Made by a program: the position numbers and the translations under genes | In this document: in pieces, positions 11,052 through 22,600 of the stretch | How positions within the stretch are numbered: position 1 is the stretch's first letter | Layout: each line of letters starts with the position of its first letter | Assembly (NCBI RefSeq): GCF_905220365.1 | Contig: NC_061135.1 | Span: 2,125,501 to 2,189,500, forward strand | Direction of reading: 5' to 3' | Length of the DNA: 64,000 bases | Source: Vanessa cardui | Taxonomy: Eukaryota; Arthropoda; Insecta; Lepidoptera; Nymphalidae | The notes under the pieces: model-generated | Databases searched by the model: none | The model's input: only the letters and a program-made list of their open reading frames with translations | Told to the model about the DNA's origin: nothing

Positions 11052-12140
11052 ATGGATATAACACCATTATTTAGGGCTTGTATTAAAACAGTAAGAACTC
11101 GTAATAAAGCCTTTGGTATTCAAAGCCCAACAAGCGATGACAAACAACGTATACTTAAAAGTAAACCGAAAACGGGTTTCATGGCAACAGCCAAGGATAT
11201 ATCCTCGCAAATAACAAAACTTCGAGACTTTCTGCTGGAGCACAGAGAGAGGTACTTAAGTTTCTACAATAATGTAACTGGTGACGAAATGTCCGAAGCT
11301 GAACGTGACCAGATCGACACAGGAGCGCAAAGAATAATCAATACCTGTTCACATCTTTTAAAAGAATTTAGAAATGATAATCGTAAGCTTGCAGTAGCTC
11401 AACAGACTCGAGAATATATGGACGCTGTAATTGATCTTATAGATTCGTACTTGAAAGCTGTTTGTAAAATACACAGTGAATTAAAAGCTCTGAGAGTGAA
11501 GAAAGCCTTAGATATTCGAAAATTATCAAGATTGGAACTGCCACAAACAAAGTCTAATATATTAAATCCATTCATAGATGATAATAACAAAGTCATAGAA
11601 AAAGAAGAAAAAGAAAACAGTGAAACAGAGGAAGTAGACAGCGCTAAAACGAAAATGGACTTAACAGAAAATGAAATAGCGGTCATGTCTGATGAAGGGG
11701 AACTCAGCGCTGAGGAACTCCAGATGTTTGAATCAGAGAACATTCAGCTACTGAATGAGCTGAACAGCATGACAGAAGAAGTCAGACAAATTGAAAGTAA
11801 AGTACTCCATATTGCAGAATTACAAGAAATATTCACTGAAAAGGTATCTAGACATAAACTATTATTTATTAATAATAATATATATTTTTTATTTATTAAT
11901 CAAAATTTATAATTAAAACAGTGTTTATAAATCTTAAATATTTAATTTTAGGTCCTACAACAAGAACAAGATATTGATAGAATAGCAACCACAGTTGTTG
12001 GCACAACGGAAACAATGAAAGATGCCAATGAACAAATAAAGCAAGCTATCCAAAGGAATGCCGGCTTAAGGGTTTACATTTTGTTCTTTTTACTTGTAAT
12101 GTCATTTACACTTCTATTCCTGGACTGGTACAATGAGTAA
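11052..12140 (+). CDS. Stx18: Syntaxin-18 (ER Qa-SNARE)
   Basis: t-SNARE of the endoplasmic reticulum that acts in Golgi-to-ER retrograde fusion with Sec20, Use1 and Sec22b and the NRZ tether. Two exons, 11052-11843 and 11952-12140, joined in phase 0, give about 326 aa. The N-terminal syntaxin-18 domain (starting MDITPLFRACIKTV) covers about residues 1-85. The middle is helical, with an acidic, lysine-rich linker near 185-215. The SNARE helix spans the intron (about 230-300) and ends with a single C-terminal membrane anchor rich in F and L, then DWYNE, as expected of a tail-anchored SNARE. A possible poly-A signal lies near 12250. The LINE inserted just upstream may have displaced the native promoter or lengthened the 5' UTR. 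Confidence 0.95.
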
Positions 12141-12762
12141 TCTAATTTATTTTAAAATATTGTAATTTAAAGTGATGTTTATAATATAGTCTAAAGTCTG
12201 AATGAATTTATTTCATAAATGTTGTAGAATATTATTATGCTTCTTTTTAATAAATAATGTTTATTTTTTTGTTTAAAAATGATTGAGTTTATTTTATATT
12301 TTACACATTTACATATTAAGACAAGGACAGTACATTTTTTTCTTTGATCTCAATATTTTTTTAATTTGGAACTACTGAAATTTCCCTGCCAAATCCTGGT
12401 AACAGCATTAAAATTTAAATTGAACCCTGGATAACACGAAAAGTACTGTCAACAATAAATATTTCCTAAGCAAAAAATAATCACAATAAAAATGGTTTCA
12501 CCTATAAGTAATAATCGAGTACATAAATTACATAATAAACAAGAAAATAAGGCACAATAGCAGACGGCTAAAATGAGGCAGTACTTAATAGAATCTTTGC
12601 CTTTTCAAAAATAATAGCAAAAACAAAATAATACTTGTCAAAGTCAAATCAAATATTTTGTTTTGAACCGGTGATACTGATAACTTAAAAGTAAATAGAG
12701 GTTGTATATTATTAGGTTGTGTCGTGTTTTATGTAACTTAAAAAATATATTAGACTTGATTA
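12141..12762. other. Intergenic spacer
   Basis: AT-rich stretch between syntaxin-18 and the ARB2A-like gene. It contains the syntaxin-18 3' UTR with an AATAAA-like signal near 12250, and presumably the next gene's promoter. No coding exon or clear repeat is seen. Confidence 0.5.
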
Positions 12763-14465
12763 ATGAATACACTACGTATTTCGTCAATAGTATATAAGGC
12801 GCTTGTATTGTCTAAAAGGAAATTCACTCATAATATTTCAAACTATTACTTGTCTAAAGTGACAAAAATGTCCTCTATTAGAAGTATCGCGGACTTGGGA
12901 TATGCATTTAATACCGGTAAATACTTATGTTTTATTAAAATTATTTTTATAGTAACTTCAACCGTTGTCACAGATTTAAATATGTGTAATATATTTTTAT
13001 CAATAATTTATAATATACCTCGCGCTTTGTAAGGTATATTACTAATATTACTTATATGTTAAATTATATTTAATATTCTTAAAAATATCTATAAAAGTAA
13101 TAATTATAAATAAATCAATTTATCAAATATGTCCTTTAAAAAAAAACATACTATTTAGATGGCCAGTTAAGAAAAGTTAACAATAATGGAGAGCCTGGTG
13201 ATGAACCATTTCAATTTAACATAAGTAATGATCATCAAGAATGTCAGGCACATTATGAAATACTAGGAGCAGCAGTAACTGAGCATGTGTACCATTTGCT
13301 TGAAACACAGGAGAACTTAATAAAACTTCCGGTACCCAAAGGAACTACAGAAGAAAATGGCACATTTATATTTGTATCAAAGGATTATGATAAGAAAGAT
13401 GTGCTGATGGTTCTGATACATGGATCAGGTGTTGTGAGAGCAGGACAGTGGGCTCGGTCGTAAGTATATTATTTTCACCTAAATATATAAATAAATACTT
13501 CTTCAAATATGTGTTCCAAATTTAAATGTAACACAGCTAAAAGACCAACTTATAAAATGTTAGATAATATATGAGATTGAAAAAAAAAATATCTTTACAC
13601 ATATGGTTGTATCATACCTACTGACAGTTTTATATAACATTTGTCTCTCCCTCTTACAGCTTAATAATTAATGATTCTATACAGACTGGTACTCAAATTC
13701 CATACATAAGACAAGCTCAAGCTAGAGGTTATGGAATCATGGTTCTTAATTCAAACGACAACTACAGAAAAGACAAAAAGATACCACATACTGGTAGTGC
13801 TGAAGAACACGCCAAATATGTATGGGAAGAATACATTCCACAAACAAAAGCTTGTTCAATAGTTATCGTAGCACATAGTTATGGAGGGATATTAACTGTT
13901 TCTCTGGCAGATAACCAAAAGAAACAGTTTGAAAAGAGAGTGAAGGCTGTTGCATTAACTGATTCTGTTCATAGTTATTCTGGAGTTAAAATATCGAAAC
14001 ATTTATTAAAGGTAAATTAATTAATTTTTTTTTTTTAATTAATAGAATATTATTTGTCGTCTTCTTATAACTTATGTTGACTTCCTGATAAAATATAATT
14101 ATAACATTTATATAAAATAAATGTTAATGAATTCAGTAAAATCTTGCATTGTTTTAATATGTTTTTGTTATTAAAGATTTCACGAAATTGGGTAGCAAGT
14201 TCATCTCCACTGGATACTCCAATGAAAACTCCTAATTCTGATATCTACAGGGTTTCAGCAGGTAAACCATAACAAATGTTAATATGTACTGAGACATTAT
14301 TGAAATAAACATTATGTTGACATTTAAAAAAAAAATATTGTTGAAAAAATAATGATGTTTATTTTTTTTTTTATTTCAGGTCATCCAAAACATGAAATGA
14401 CTTCTTCCAAGTGTATTGATTCAGTTTTTAAATATTTTGAAGAAATATTAAAGGAACAAAAGTGA
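12763..14465 (+). CDS. ARB2A/FAM172A family protein (Arb2 domain)
   Basis: Five exons, 12763-12916, 13159-13459, 13660-14011, 14177-14261 and 14380-14465, all GT-AG and in phase, give about 325 aa. The protein has an Arb2-type alpha/beta-hydrolase-like fold. Visible elements are VLIHGSGVVRAGQWAR, GYGIMVLNSND and a nucleophile-elbow-like IVAHSYGG, ending in a helix with FKYFEEILKEQK. Vertebrate FAM172A/ARB2A links to Argonaute and co-transcriptional splicing control, and fission yeast Arb2 to siRNA-loading; the biochemical activity is uncertain, so no reaction is claimed. The first in-frame Met gives a basic, hydrophobic N-terminus that could be a signal or mitochondrial presequence. The internal Met at 12868 (MSSIRSIADLGY) is an alternative start. 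A poly-A signal (AATAAA) follows the stop directly. The gene converges on NOB1, less than 200 bp away. Confidence 0.9.
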
Positions 14466-14651
14466 TAAATAAAACAGTAATAAAACCTCAATAAGTGCTC
14501 ATATAATCTTTACAATAGTTACTTTTAAGCACAAAAATGTATTGTTTACAACATTTTACACTAAACAGAGCAATTATATATTTTTACTTAGCAGACTACT
14601 TATAAAATAAGTATTTTATCATAAATATACATATTATACTTTTTAAAACTA

Positions 14652-15947
14652 TCATTTTTTCTTTCCCTTTGAGTAATGCTTCATCCAGTATTTAATGTCC
14701 TGTTTGTCAGCCCTTACACCCAAAACTGCAGATTTTGAGTTAACATCTTTCATGACAAAGGGTGAAAATCCTGCTATATAATCTGCATCAAGGGCATTTG
14801 TTTTTTTACGGGCTAATTTTGTTGCAAATTTCTTCTGGATATGTTGATCTTCAGTAAGTATGGGATATTGAAAGTGCTGACCACCTCTTGGTGTGGGCAA
14901 ACTGAACTTTTTGCCTTTGGCTGAAAGAGGCTTCCGTCCATTTATATGAATATGTTGATTTCCCTCATCATCCACACTGACTGCCACTTTTTTGAGTGTA
15001 GAATGACCACATTTAGGACAAAATAGTTTAGTCATAACACTAGTTGTTTTAAAGCAAGTGGTGCAACGGAAAATAAATGTCCTAAGTTGCTTAATAATTC
15101 TACCATCAATTGATGTTACATTTAAACCAATCTGTTTTAAAACATTCTGCATTGCAAAATCTGATGTAATGCAAGCAACTTCTACATTTTTATCCTCAAA
15201 TTCTCCTTCTTCCATTTCCTTTCTCTTCTCTTTTAAATTTGCTGGTGTAATCCAATCCCCATCATCACTGTCAGATTCTTCCTCGCTTTGTTCACTATCG
15301 GTTTCTTCATTATCAGATACTTTTACAATACATGCATCAACTTCATTATCTTCTCTTAAATCCATGTTCTTGATTTGTTCTGCTATTGCCTCATCTATTC
15401 TGTTTTCTTCAATATTGTCATCATTTATTTCATCATTGCTTGCTTTAGTAATAACAGTTTCATCTATATTTTTAGACATCTCTTCACCGTTAGTTGTAAT
15501 GTTGATATTTTGATTACTTTCAGTTGTGGAGTCTGCAGTATTTACAACTTCAACTTCTGCTTTAGTTTCGTTGTTAGAATTAAAACCAGAGAGTCCGGAC
15601 ACCTTGACAGTCTTCTGCATTGTGGGTTCCGTTTTGAGATGACTTGTACCTAAAATCTCCTTCTCCAATTGATATGTTAAAGCCATGACTTTGATATCGG
15701 TCGCTGAGAGACTGGTATAGTCACCAGTCTTTTTGGAAAATTCTGTGATAAATTTGATATTTTCAGTAAAAACATCTTTAACCTTCAAGTCGTATGGTAA
15801 TACCACAAGTTTTCGGCGCTGTCTGTCGTTCGTGATTTCATCGATAACTTCTTGAATTGTGTATATTGACTCAGCAATATATTGTAAATTGGCCGCTTTT
15901 ATAAAAGCAGTGGTATCCACAACCAAATGATTCACTTTCTTTGACAT
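14652..15947 (-). CDS. NOB1: RNA-binding protein NOB1 (20S pre-rRNA endonuclease)
   Basis: Single-exon gene, 431 aa. NOB1 makes the final cut at the 3' end of 18S rRNA in cytoplasmic pre-40S particles. The N-terminal PIN domain (about 8-125) starts HLVVDTTAFIKAANL, with the first catalytic aspartate at D11; further acidic residues follow (EVIDEI, SATDIKVMALTYQLE). An acidic low-complexity linker (about 150-250, rich in E, D, S and N) is followed by ITSDFAMQNVLKQIGL, which closes the PIN fold, and a Zn ribbon (about 294-320) with paired cysteines CTTC and CPKC. The basic tail ends KHYSKGKKK. Length matches the family (about 390-450 aa). It is divergent from the YTHDC2-like gene. All hallmark residues appear intact. 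Confidence 0.96.
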   Translation of the reverse strand: MSKKVNHLVVDTTAFIKAANLQYIAESIYTIQEVIDEITNDRQRRKLVVLPYDLKVKDVFTENIKFITEFSKKTGDYTSLSATDIKVMALTYQLEKEILGTSHLKTEPTMQKTVKVSGLSGFNSNNETKAEVEVVNTADSTTESNQNINITTNGEEMSKNIDETVITKASNDEINDDNIEENRIDEAIAEQIKNMDLREDNEVDACIVKVSDNEETDSEQSEEESDSDDGDWITPANLKEKRKEMEEGEFEDKNVEVACITSDFAMQNVLKQIGLNVTSIDGRIIKQLRTFIFRCTTCFKTTSVMTKLFCPKCGHSTLKKVAVSVDDEGNQHIHINGRKPLSAKGKKFSLPTPRGGQHFQYPILTEDQHIQKKFATKLARKKTNALDADYIAGFSPFVMKDVNSKSAVLGVRADKQDIKYWMKHYSKGKKK

Positions 15948-16632
15948 CTTTGCAAGTAGCTTTATGCAAATACTTTTAAATCAAAATAGTAATTAGTTGT
16001 AATGATTAAGAATAAGGCATAATAACATAAGTCACTTATTTTTTTATTTTTGATAATTACTTAATTGCTTAGAATGGAATAAGACAAAACAATCCACGTG
16101 CGTTTTGCTTACAAAATTGACTATTGACATTGACATTTCATTATTTTTTAAAGTAGCAATGGCAAAGATAGTTTTTGCCATTTTAATCCAGGTATAACAT
16201 TATAGATTATTATTATATTACACGTACTTTGAGAATAATAAGGAACTTGTCAAAATATATTGAAGTAATTCGAAAATGATCGATTGAAGAAGATCGCAAC
16301 TTTTTAAATAATACATATCCGACTCAAGCAACTCAAAAAAGGAATAGGTCACGATTTAAGTAGATTCTACCTATGTGGGTTGTAAGTATGTTACTATAAA
16401 AATACTTCTGGAAGGATCGCTTTCATAATCATTGAAACCAAAAGTATGTTTTGGCTCTGCTCGGTCCACTCGCGAAATGGCAACACAACCTGTAACTGAA
16501 ATAGCTACCATAACCAATTTTTGTCATTTGTTATTTATTCTCCAATATAACGGAGTAAATAAAGTAAAATATATTAAAACCTAGTCATCAATGGTTTATT
16601 TCGTATTGTTCTATTTATTAGTATAATATAAA
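15948..16632. promoter_or_regulatory. Divergent promoter region of NOB1 and YTHDC2-like gene
   Basis: 685 bp separate the two start codons. No coding exon or repeat is recognised. A shared or bidirectional promoter is inferred from layout only; no core motif is evident. Confidence 0.4.
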
Positions 16633-19600
16633 ATGAGTTCAAAGAAGGGTAAGCGTAATTTAGGTAATAAGCATTTTCCAATAGCCGAGTCTGTAAGTAT
16701 AGCTTTGAAGATACAGTTGGATAAGTTTTTAAATGACGAAAATGAAACAGAACTTCAGTTTCCTACGTTTCTATCGGCCCAAGAACGAGGATTCATTCAC
16801 GAGACTGTCGCCAAGTTGGGGTTGAAGTCTAAATCGCGCGGGAAAGGTTATTTCCATTTATTTTCTTCCTTTTTAGAACAACATAAATTCTTCTTCAATG
16901 TTGTTTTTCATCTACCTTTCTATTTTTAAATAATATTTTTTTAAATTTGTTTCTGAATTCGATTTTATTCTTATTCCTTTTATTAAAATTACCTTTTCCA
17001 TAATAGTAGTCATGGTTCTCATTTATAACCTATTGCTCAATATTTGAAATATTAAGCAAGATAATAAAATTCATATTGTTTATATTTAGGTGTGAATCGG
17101 TATTTAACTATATACAAGCGAGTGGGATCAACTATTATACAAAATGATGCAAAGCTCATACTTGATTCAAACATGCGATGTGTTATCAAAGAAGTCTTCA
17201 ATGCATTTCCAATCACGGCCAAAGAAAAGGAAGATTTGTCTTTATCTCCTGAAAAAGAACGGGCTCCTCAGCTAATCCATAAAACACTGGGGCAGTTAAA
17301 TAATGGTGTGGCACAGGTAATGAATTGTAAACACTTCTTTTTTCAAATATGTTCAAATTTATTATTAAAATCCACAATTGCACACATTCCAATTGAAAGG
17401 GCATATATGCCTAGCTTGGTGTAACATAGTGATATTAGATAAAGGGGGCTCACAGGATTCCTTCTTCTAAGAAGACATAGTTTGAGATTCCTCAAATTAA
17501 TGGGTTTTATTTTAAAACAGATTGCCGAGTTACAGAATTCATTAAAAAAAAATAATTATATTTATACATTTATGAGAACAATATAACATTTTTTAAAATT
17601 CCATTCTTCTAATTGTCTACTTTATAGATATAAGTTTTATGATCGCACAATTGATTAATTAGTCTTTCCATTGCTTTCAATCACTTGTGCAATCTTATAT
17701 AAATTATCAATAATCTTGATTCTAAATTTAAATATTTGTTTATATTTCAGATACCAAATACAACATATAATCCAGATTTACTGAAGTTTAGGGAGAAGCT
17801 ACCAGTTTATGAGCAAAGACAAGATTTACTCAATGCAATTCTACATAATCAGGTTTGTATATGCTATATACAACAACAACAACAACAGCCTGTAAATTCC
17901 CACTGCTGGGCTAAAGGTCTCCTCTCCCTTTGAGGAGAAGGTTTGGAACATATTCCACCACTCTGTTCCAATGCGGGTTTGTGGAATGCACATGTGGCAG
18001 AATTTCTACGAAATTTGTCACATGCAGGTTTCCTCACAATGTTTTCCTTCACCGCTGAGCACGAGATGAATTATAAAGACAACTTAAGCACATGAAACAG
18101 CGGTGCTTGCCTGGGTTTGAACCCGCAATCATCAGTTAAGATGCACGCGTTCTAACCACTGGGCCATCTCGACTCATTATATGCTATATAGAATTGGCAC
18201 ATTTAACTCATAAAATTATATACTATTTTAAAAAATTTAAATGTGGAATTGCAGGTAATAATTGTGGCGGGTGCAACAGGTTGCGGCAAGACTACACAGC
18301 TCCCGCAACTGGTGCTAGACTATTGCCAAGAGCACAAGCAGCCAGCCAGGATATATTGCACCCAGCCTAGAAGAATTTCTGCAGTCTCAGTCGCCGAGAG
18401 GGTAAATTACTACTGATGCTTTAAATAGTTAATATTGATTTGTAAATCTGAAGGTATTATTTAAGAGCCCCACACACACAGCTGTTATCAGGGTGCTCTA
18501 TAAAACTTGTCATAAAATGTACATAGATTGTTATACAATCAATACAAGGGGGTAACAAAACCACCATTTAAAGGAAATTGGATAGTATGCATCTATGTAA
18601 AATGTATGTGTTCTTTTACTTCCAGGTGGCTTATGAGAGAATGGAGAAAATAGGCCAGTCTATTGGCTACCAGATAAGGTTGGAGTCGCGTGTGAGTCCT
18701 CGGACTGTACTTACATACTGTACGAATGGTGTACTGTTGAGGACTCTCATGGGTGGTGATACTGCTCTCACTGGTCAGTATACAAGTACCAAGTTACCAA
18801 ATAAAGCTTTAAGATCTCCTTATGTTTAAGTGAAAATGCTTTTATATCCACTCTTTTGGTATAACCCACAACTTTGTGTCTGTTTGAATTAATCTAAAAT
18901 GTTTATATCTATTTCTAAAATAAAATAGCCTAAGTTAATCTTTATTAAATTAGCTATCTGCCATTAAAAGTCCCATCGAAATCGGTCCAGCCATTTCAGA
19001 GATTATTCAGACAGACAGAAATATTGTAAAAAATGTTATTTTGGTATATGTAGTTTACTGTACCATGTATGCATACATATGTATTTAGTATAAAGCGATA
19101 TTGTTTTGACATATTACAAATAGACACTAAAATTTTATTATATGTATAGATCAGATGATCAGATGTATTTCATTCCTTTCCAATATCTTTATTTGATGCT
19201 GGCTCTGTAACAATAGCAGTTATAGTAAGACACAAATTAGATGTAGCATCAGATAGTGTACTTAATTCGGATGTGATTGGTTTTACGAATTTTGCCGATG
19301 CGATATCTAAGTTGTGTCGTACTATACCTGTTTACTGTGACGGTGTGTGTGTGTGCAGGTGTGACGCATGTGTTGGTGGATGAGGTGCACGAGCGTGACA
19401 AGTTCAGCGACTTCCTACTGGTGGCTCTGCGAGACGCGCTCGGACGGCTCAAAGACCTCAAGCTGGTGCTCATGTCTGCCACCATGGACACGCAGATATT
19501 TTCCAGGTACTCACTCGTTAAAACTGAATACATATTTTTTTTTATTTACTGTATAGGTTGGCGGATGAGCATATGAGCCACCTGATGGTAAGTGGTCACC

Positions 19601-22600
19601 ATTACTCGTAGACAATGACGCTGTAAGAAATATTAACTATTCATTAAATCATCGATGCACCACTAACCTTGGGAACTAAGATATTATGTCCCTTGCCTGT
19701 ACTTACACTGGCTCACAACTGCAACATACCGGAACGGAAAACCGGAACATAACAATACTGAGTACTGTTATTTGGCGGTAGAATAAGTGATGAGTGGGTG
19801 GTACCTACCTAGACGGGCTTGCACAAAGCCCTACCACCAAGTTATACATACATATTAAATATTGATCTAATATATGTCTGTATATACTTTAAACACTTAT
19901 TTCTAGTTTACAGTTAAATCTAATAATAAATCGAAAGAGTTTTTATATTCCGACGAGGGTACTGGTACGAAAATTATGTAAAAGAATGTTTTAAGTTAAA
20001 GTTAACTTATAGTTTGTTCGCGTTAAGAATGAAGTGAGTTGTCATTGTTTACCGGCTTTACTCCGCCCCCTGACCAATCAAATCTTTTTTAACAGCAGGG
20101 TGAAGGTGTATGCATATTTGTGTTAAAATTCCAACAATTTATATTTGTTTTAAAGACTAATTATAATTAATTTAAAAAATACTCATTAAAGTAAAAAAGC
20201 GAATCGGGGTGTTTAATCGACGAAATTCTTAACACTAGGTATATACAATCGTTTGCGAATCTTGCCATCGCGATGTAGAAATTTACATATTTTGACATAA
20301 CGTCATCTAGTAGCTATAGGTTACATTAATTATTACGTGTACAGCTTGAATAAATTAAATATAAATATTTAAATGAACAAAATTTAAATTATAAAAATAA
20401 AAATATCAGTTAATAATTAATTAAATGTGAACTTGACTTTGTAATTTGAAAAGATTTGATTGGTCAAAGGGGGCGGAGTCAGGCCGGTAAACAATGACAA
20501 CTCACTGCATTCTTAACGCGAACAGACTATAGTTACTAATGGTATAAGTATATTTAAGCAGTATAAAATATACAGACAAAAGTTTCTTTTAATTATTAAT
20601 CTGAAATGAACAAATTCTTATTTCATTAAAACAGATATTTCAATAATTGCCCTGTGATAACTATCCCCGGTCGCCTTCACGAAGTCCAGCGTTACTACCT
20701 TGAGGATATCCTGAAGATGACCAAGTACACCACCAAGAAGATGGTTCAGGTTGAAAGAGAACTGAAAGCTAAACTCAAAAGCGGCCAGAGTTACTGGTCA
20801 CACCTTGAAGGTAACACGCACTTAATGTATTGTGAATTGTGAAAATTAAAGATTTGTCTTCATGTTACACAAGCTGTTTCAACAACTTTCTATGCACTTA
20901 ACTTATTACTAATATAATAGCTTTTTACTCCTGAAGTTGTCTGTAATAGATCACTAATAGTGATAAGACCGCCTTTGCATACTAATGTTTTCTCTTGTCA
21001 ATTTCTTTTACTTATTGTCAACTTTACGTGTGTGCAATAAAGAAGTTTATCTATCTATCTGTTTCATCAATAATTTATCGTACCACTATAATATTGTATT
21101 TATAGTTTAGTACCTTATCTGGTAAGCGTGAAATAACTAGCCGTAGCAGGAATCAAGTCTGTTTAATTGAGTATCTATTACAATACTGAATAATAAAATT
21201 ATGTGACATAGTATTTATAGTAGGCACAATATAATAATACTTTTTGCTATTCTGTTTGGAGTATGATGGGTAGAGCCTTGTTAGCTTGTAGGATAGTACA
21301 AAGTAAAAAAAAATAATTTCGGATTTCAGGACAAAAACAGAATACGGAGGAGATCAACAAGGACGAAAAGGAGACTATTGACCCAGCTCTCCAGGCAGAC
21401 ATGGACGAATTCCTGGACGAGTGTTTCAACGAAGGCAGCCTGGTAAGCTAATGAAGTAACTAACAATTACTTCGGAGTAAGATAAATAGATATTTTTTAA
21501 GTGTAACTCTTAACCGATGATTGCGGGTTCAAACCCAGGCAAGCACCGCTGATTCATGTGCTTAATATGTCTTTATAATTCATCTCGTGTTCAGCGTTGA
21601 AGGAAAACATCGTGAGGAAACCTGCATGTGACAAATTTCATAGAAATTCTGCCACATTGGAAAAGCGCGGTGGAATATGTTTCAAACCTTCTCCTCAAAG
21701 GGAGAGGAGGCCCAGCAGTGGGAATTTACAGGCTGTTGTTGTTGTAAGTGGGCATGCGATGCTCCCCCTAGTAGCGTAGCACAGACTGACGGGGGGGGGT
21801 CGCCCGCAGGACTCGTTCAGCCAGCTGCTGTACATGTTCGTGTCGGAGGGCGTGCCGGCGTCGCTGGCGCACTCGCGCTGCGGGCGCGGCGCGCTGGCGG
21901 GCGCGGCGCTGCGCGGCCTGCGCGACGTGGCCGAGCAGCTGCTGCGCATCGGTACCGCACACACACTACCTGATACTTTAAGTTCTTGTAGCACGAGGTC
22001 ACTTTGGCCAATCGTGTGATCACAAAAATACACCCACCCACCTAGCTGATACTTTAAGTTCTTGTAGCACGAGCTCGCTTTGGCCAATCGTGTGATCACA
22101 AAAATACACCCACCCACCTAGCTGATACTTTAAGTTCTTGTAGCACGAGCTCGCTTTGGCCAATCGTGTGATCACAAAAATACACCCACCCACCTAGCTG
22201 ATACTTTAAGTTCTTGTAGCACGAGCTCGCTTTGGCCAATCGTGTGATCATTTTGTCCGGTACCGCACTCCCGCACCTAGCTGATACCTTACCTTCTTGT
22301 GTGGCACGACCTCGCTTTGGCCAATTGTGTGATCATTTTCGAATCTCGATTAGTGCGTAGACTATTAATTTGTAATGCCCATGGTATGATCTTTTGTTTT
22401 AGCATGTAATAAAAGACTGCATCACCCCTCTTAAACAGGGATTCTGGCCAATAACCTTTTTTGGGATTGTGGTCAGTAATGGAATGAAGGTACAAAAAAT
22501 ATCACAGTACTTAAAGATGACCACAGTGATTTTTTTTAAATATATTTTTCTATGGTCTTTACAACTTTAAAAAGAGTAAACATCGAGCTTTAACAAATTG

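Noticed and set aside
15058..15653. Plus-strand open frames opposite NOB1
   Set aside because: Serine-rich shadows of the acidic NOB1 coding strand.
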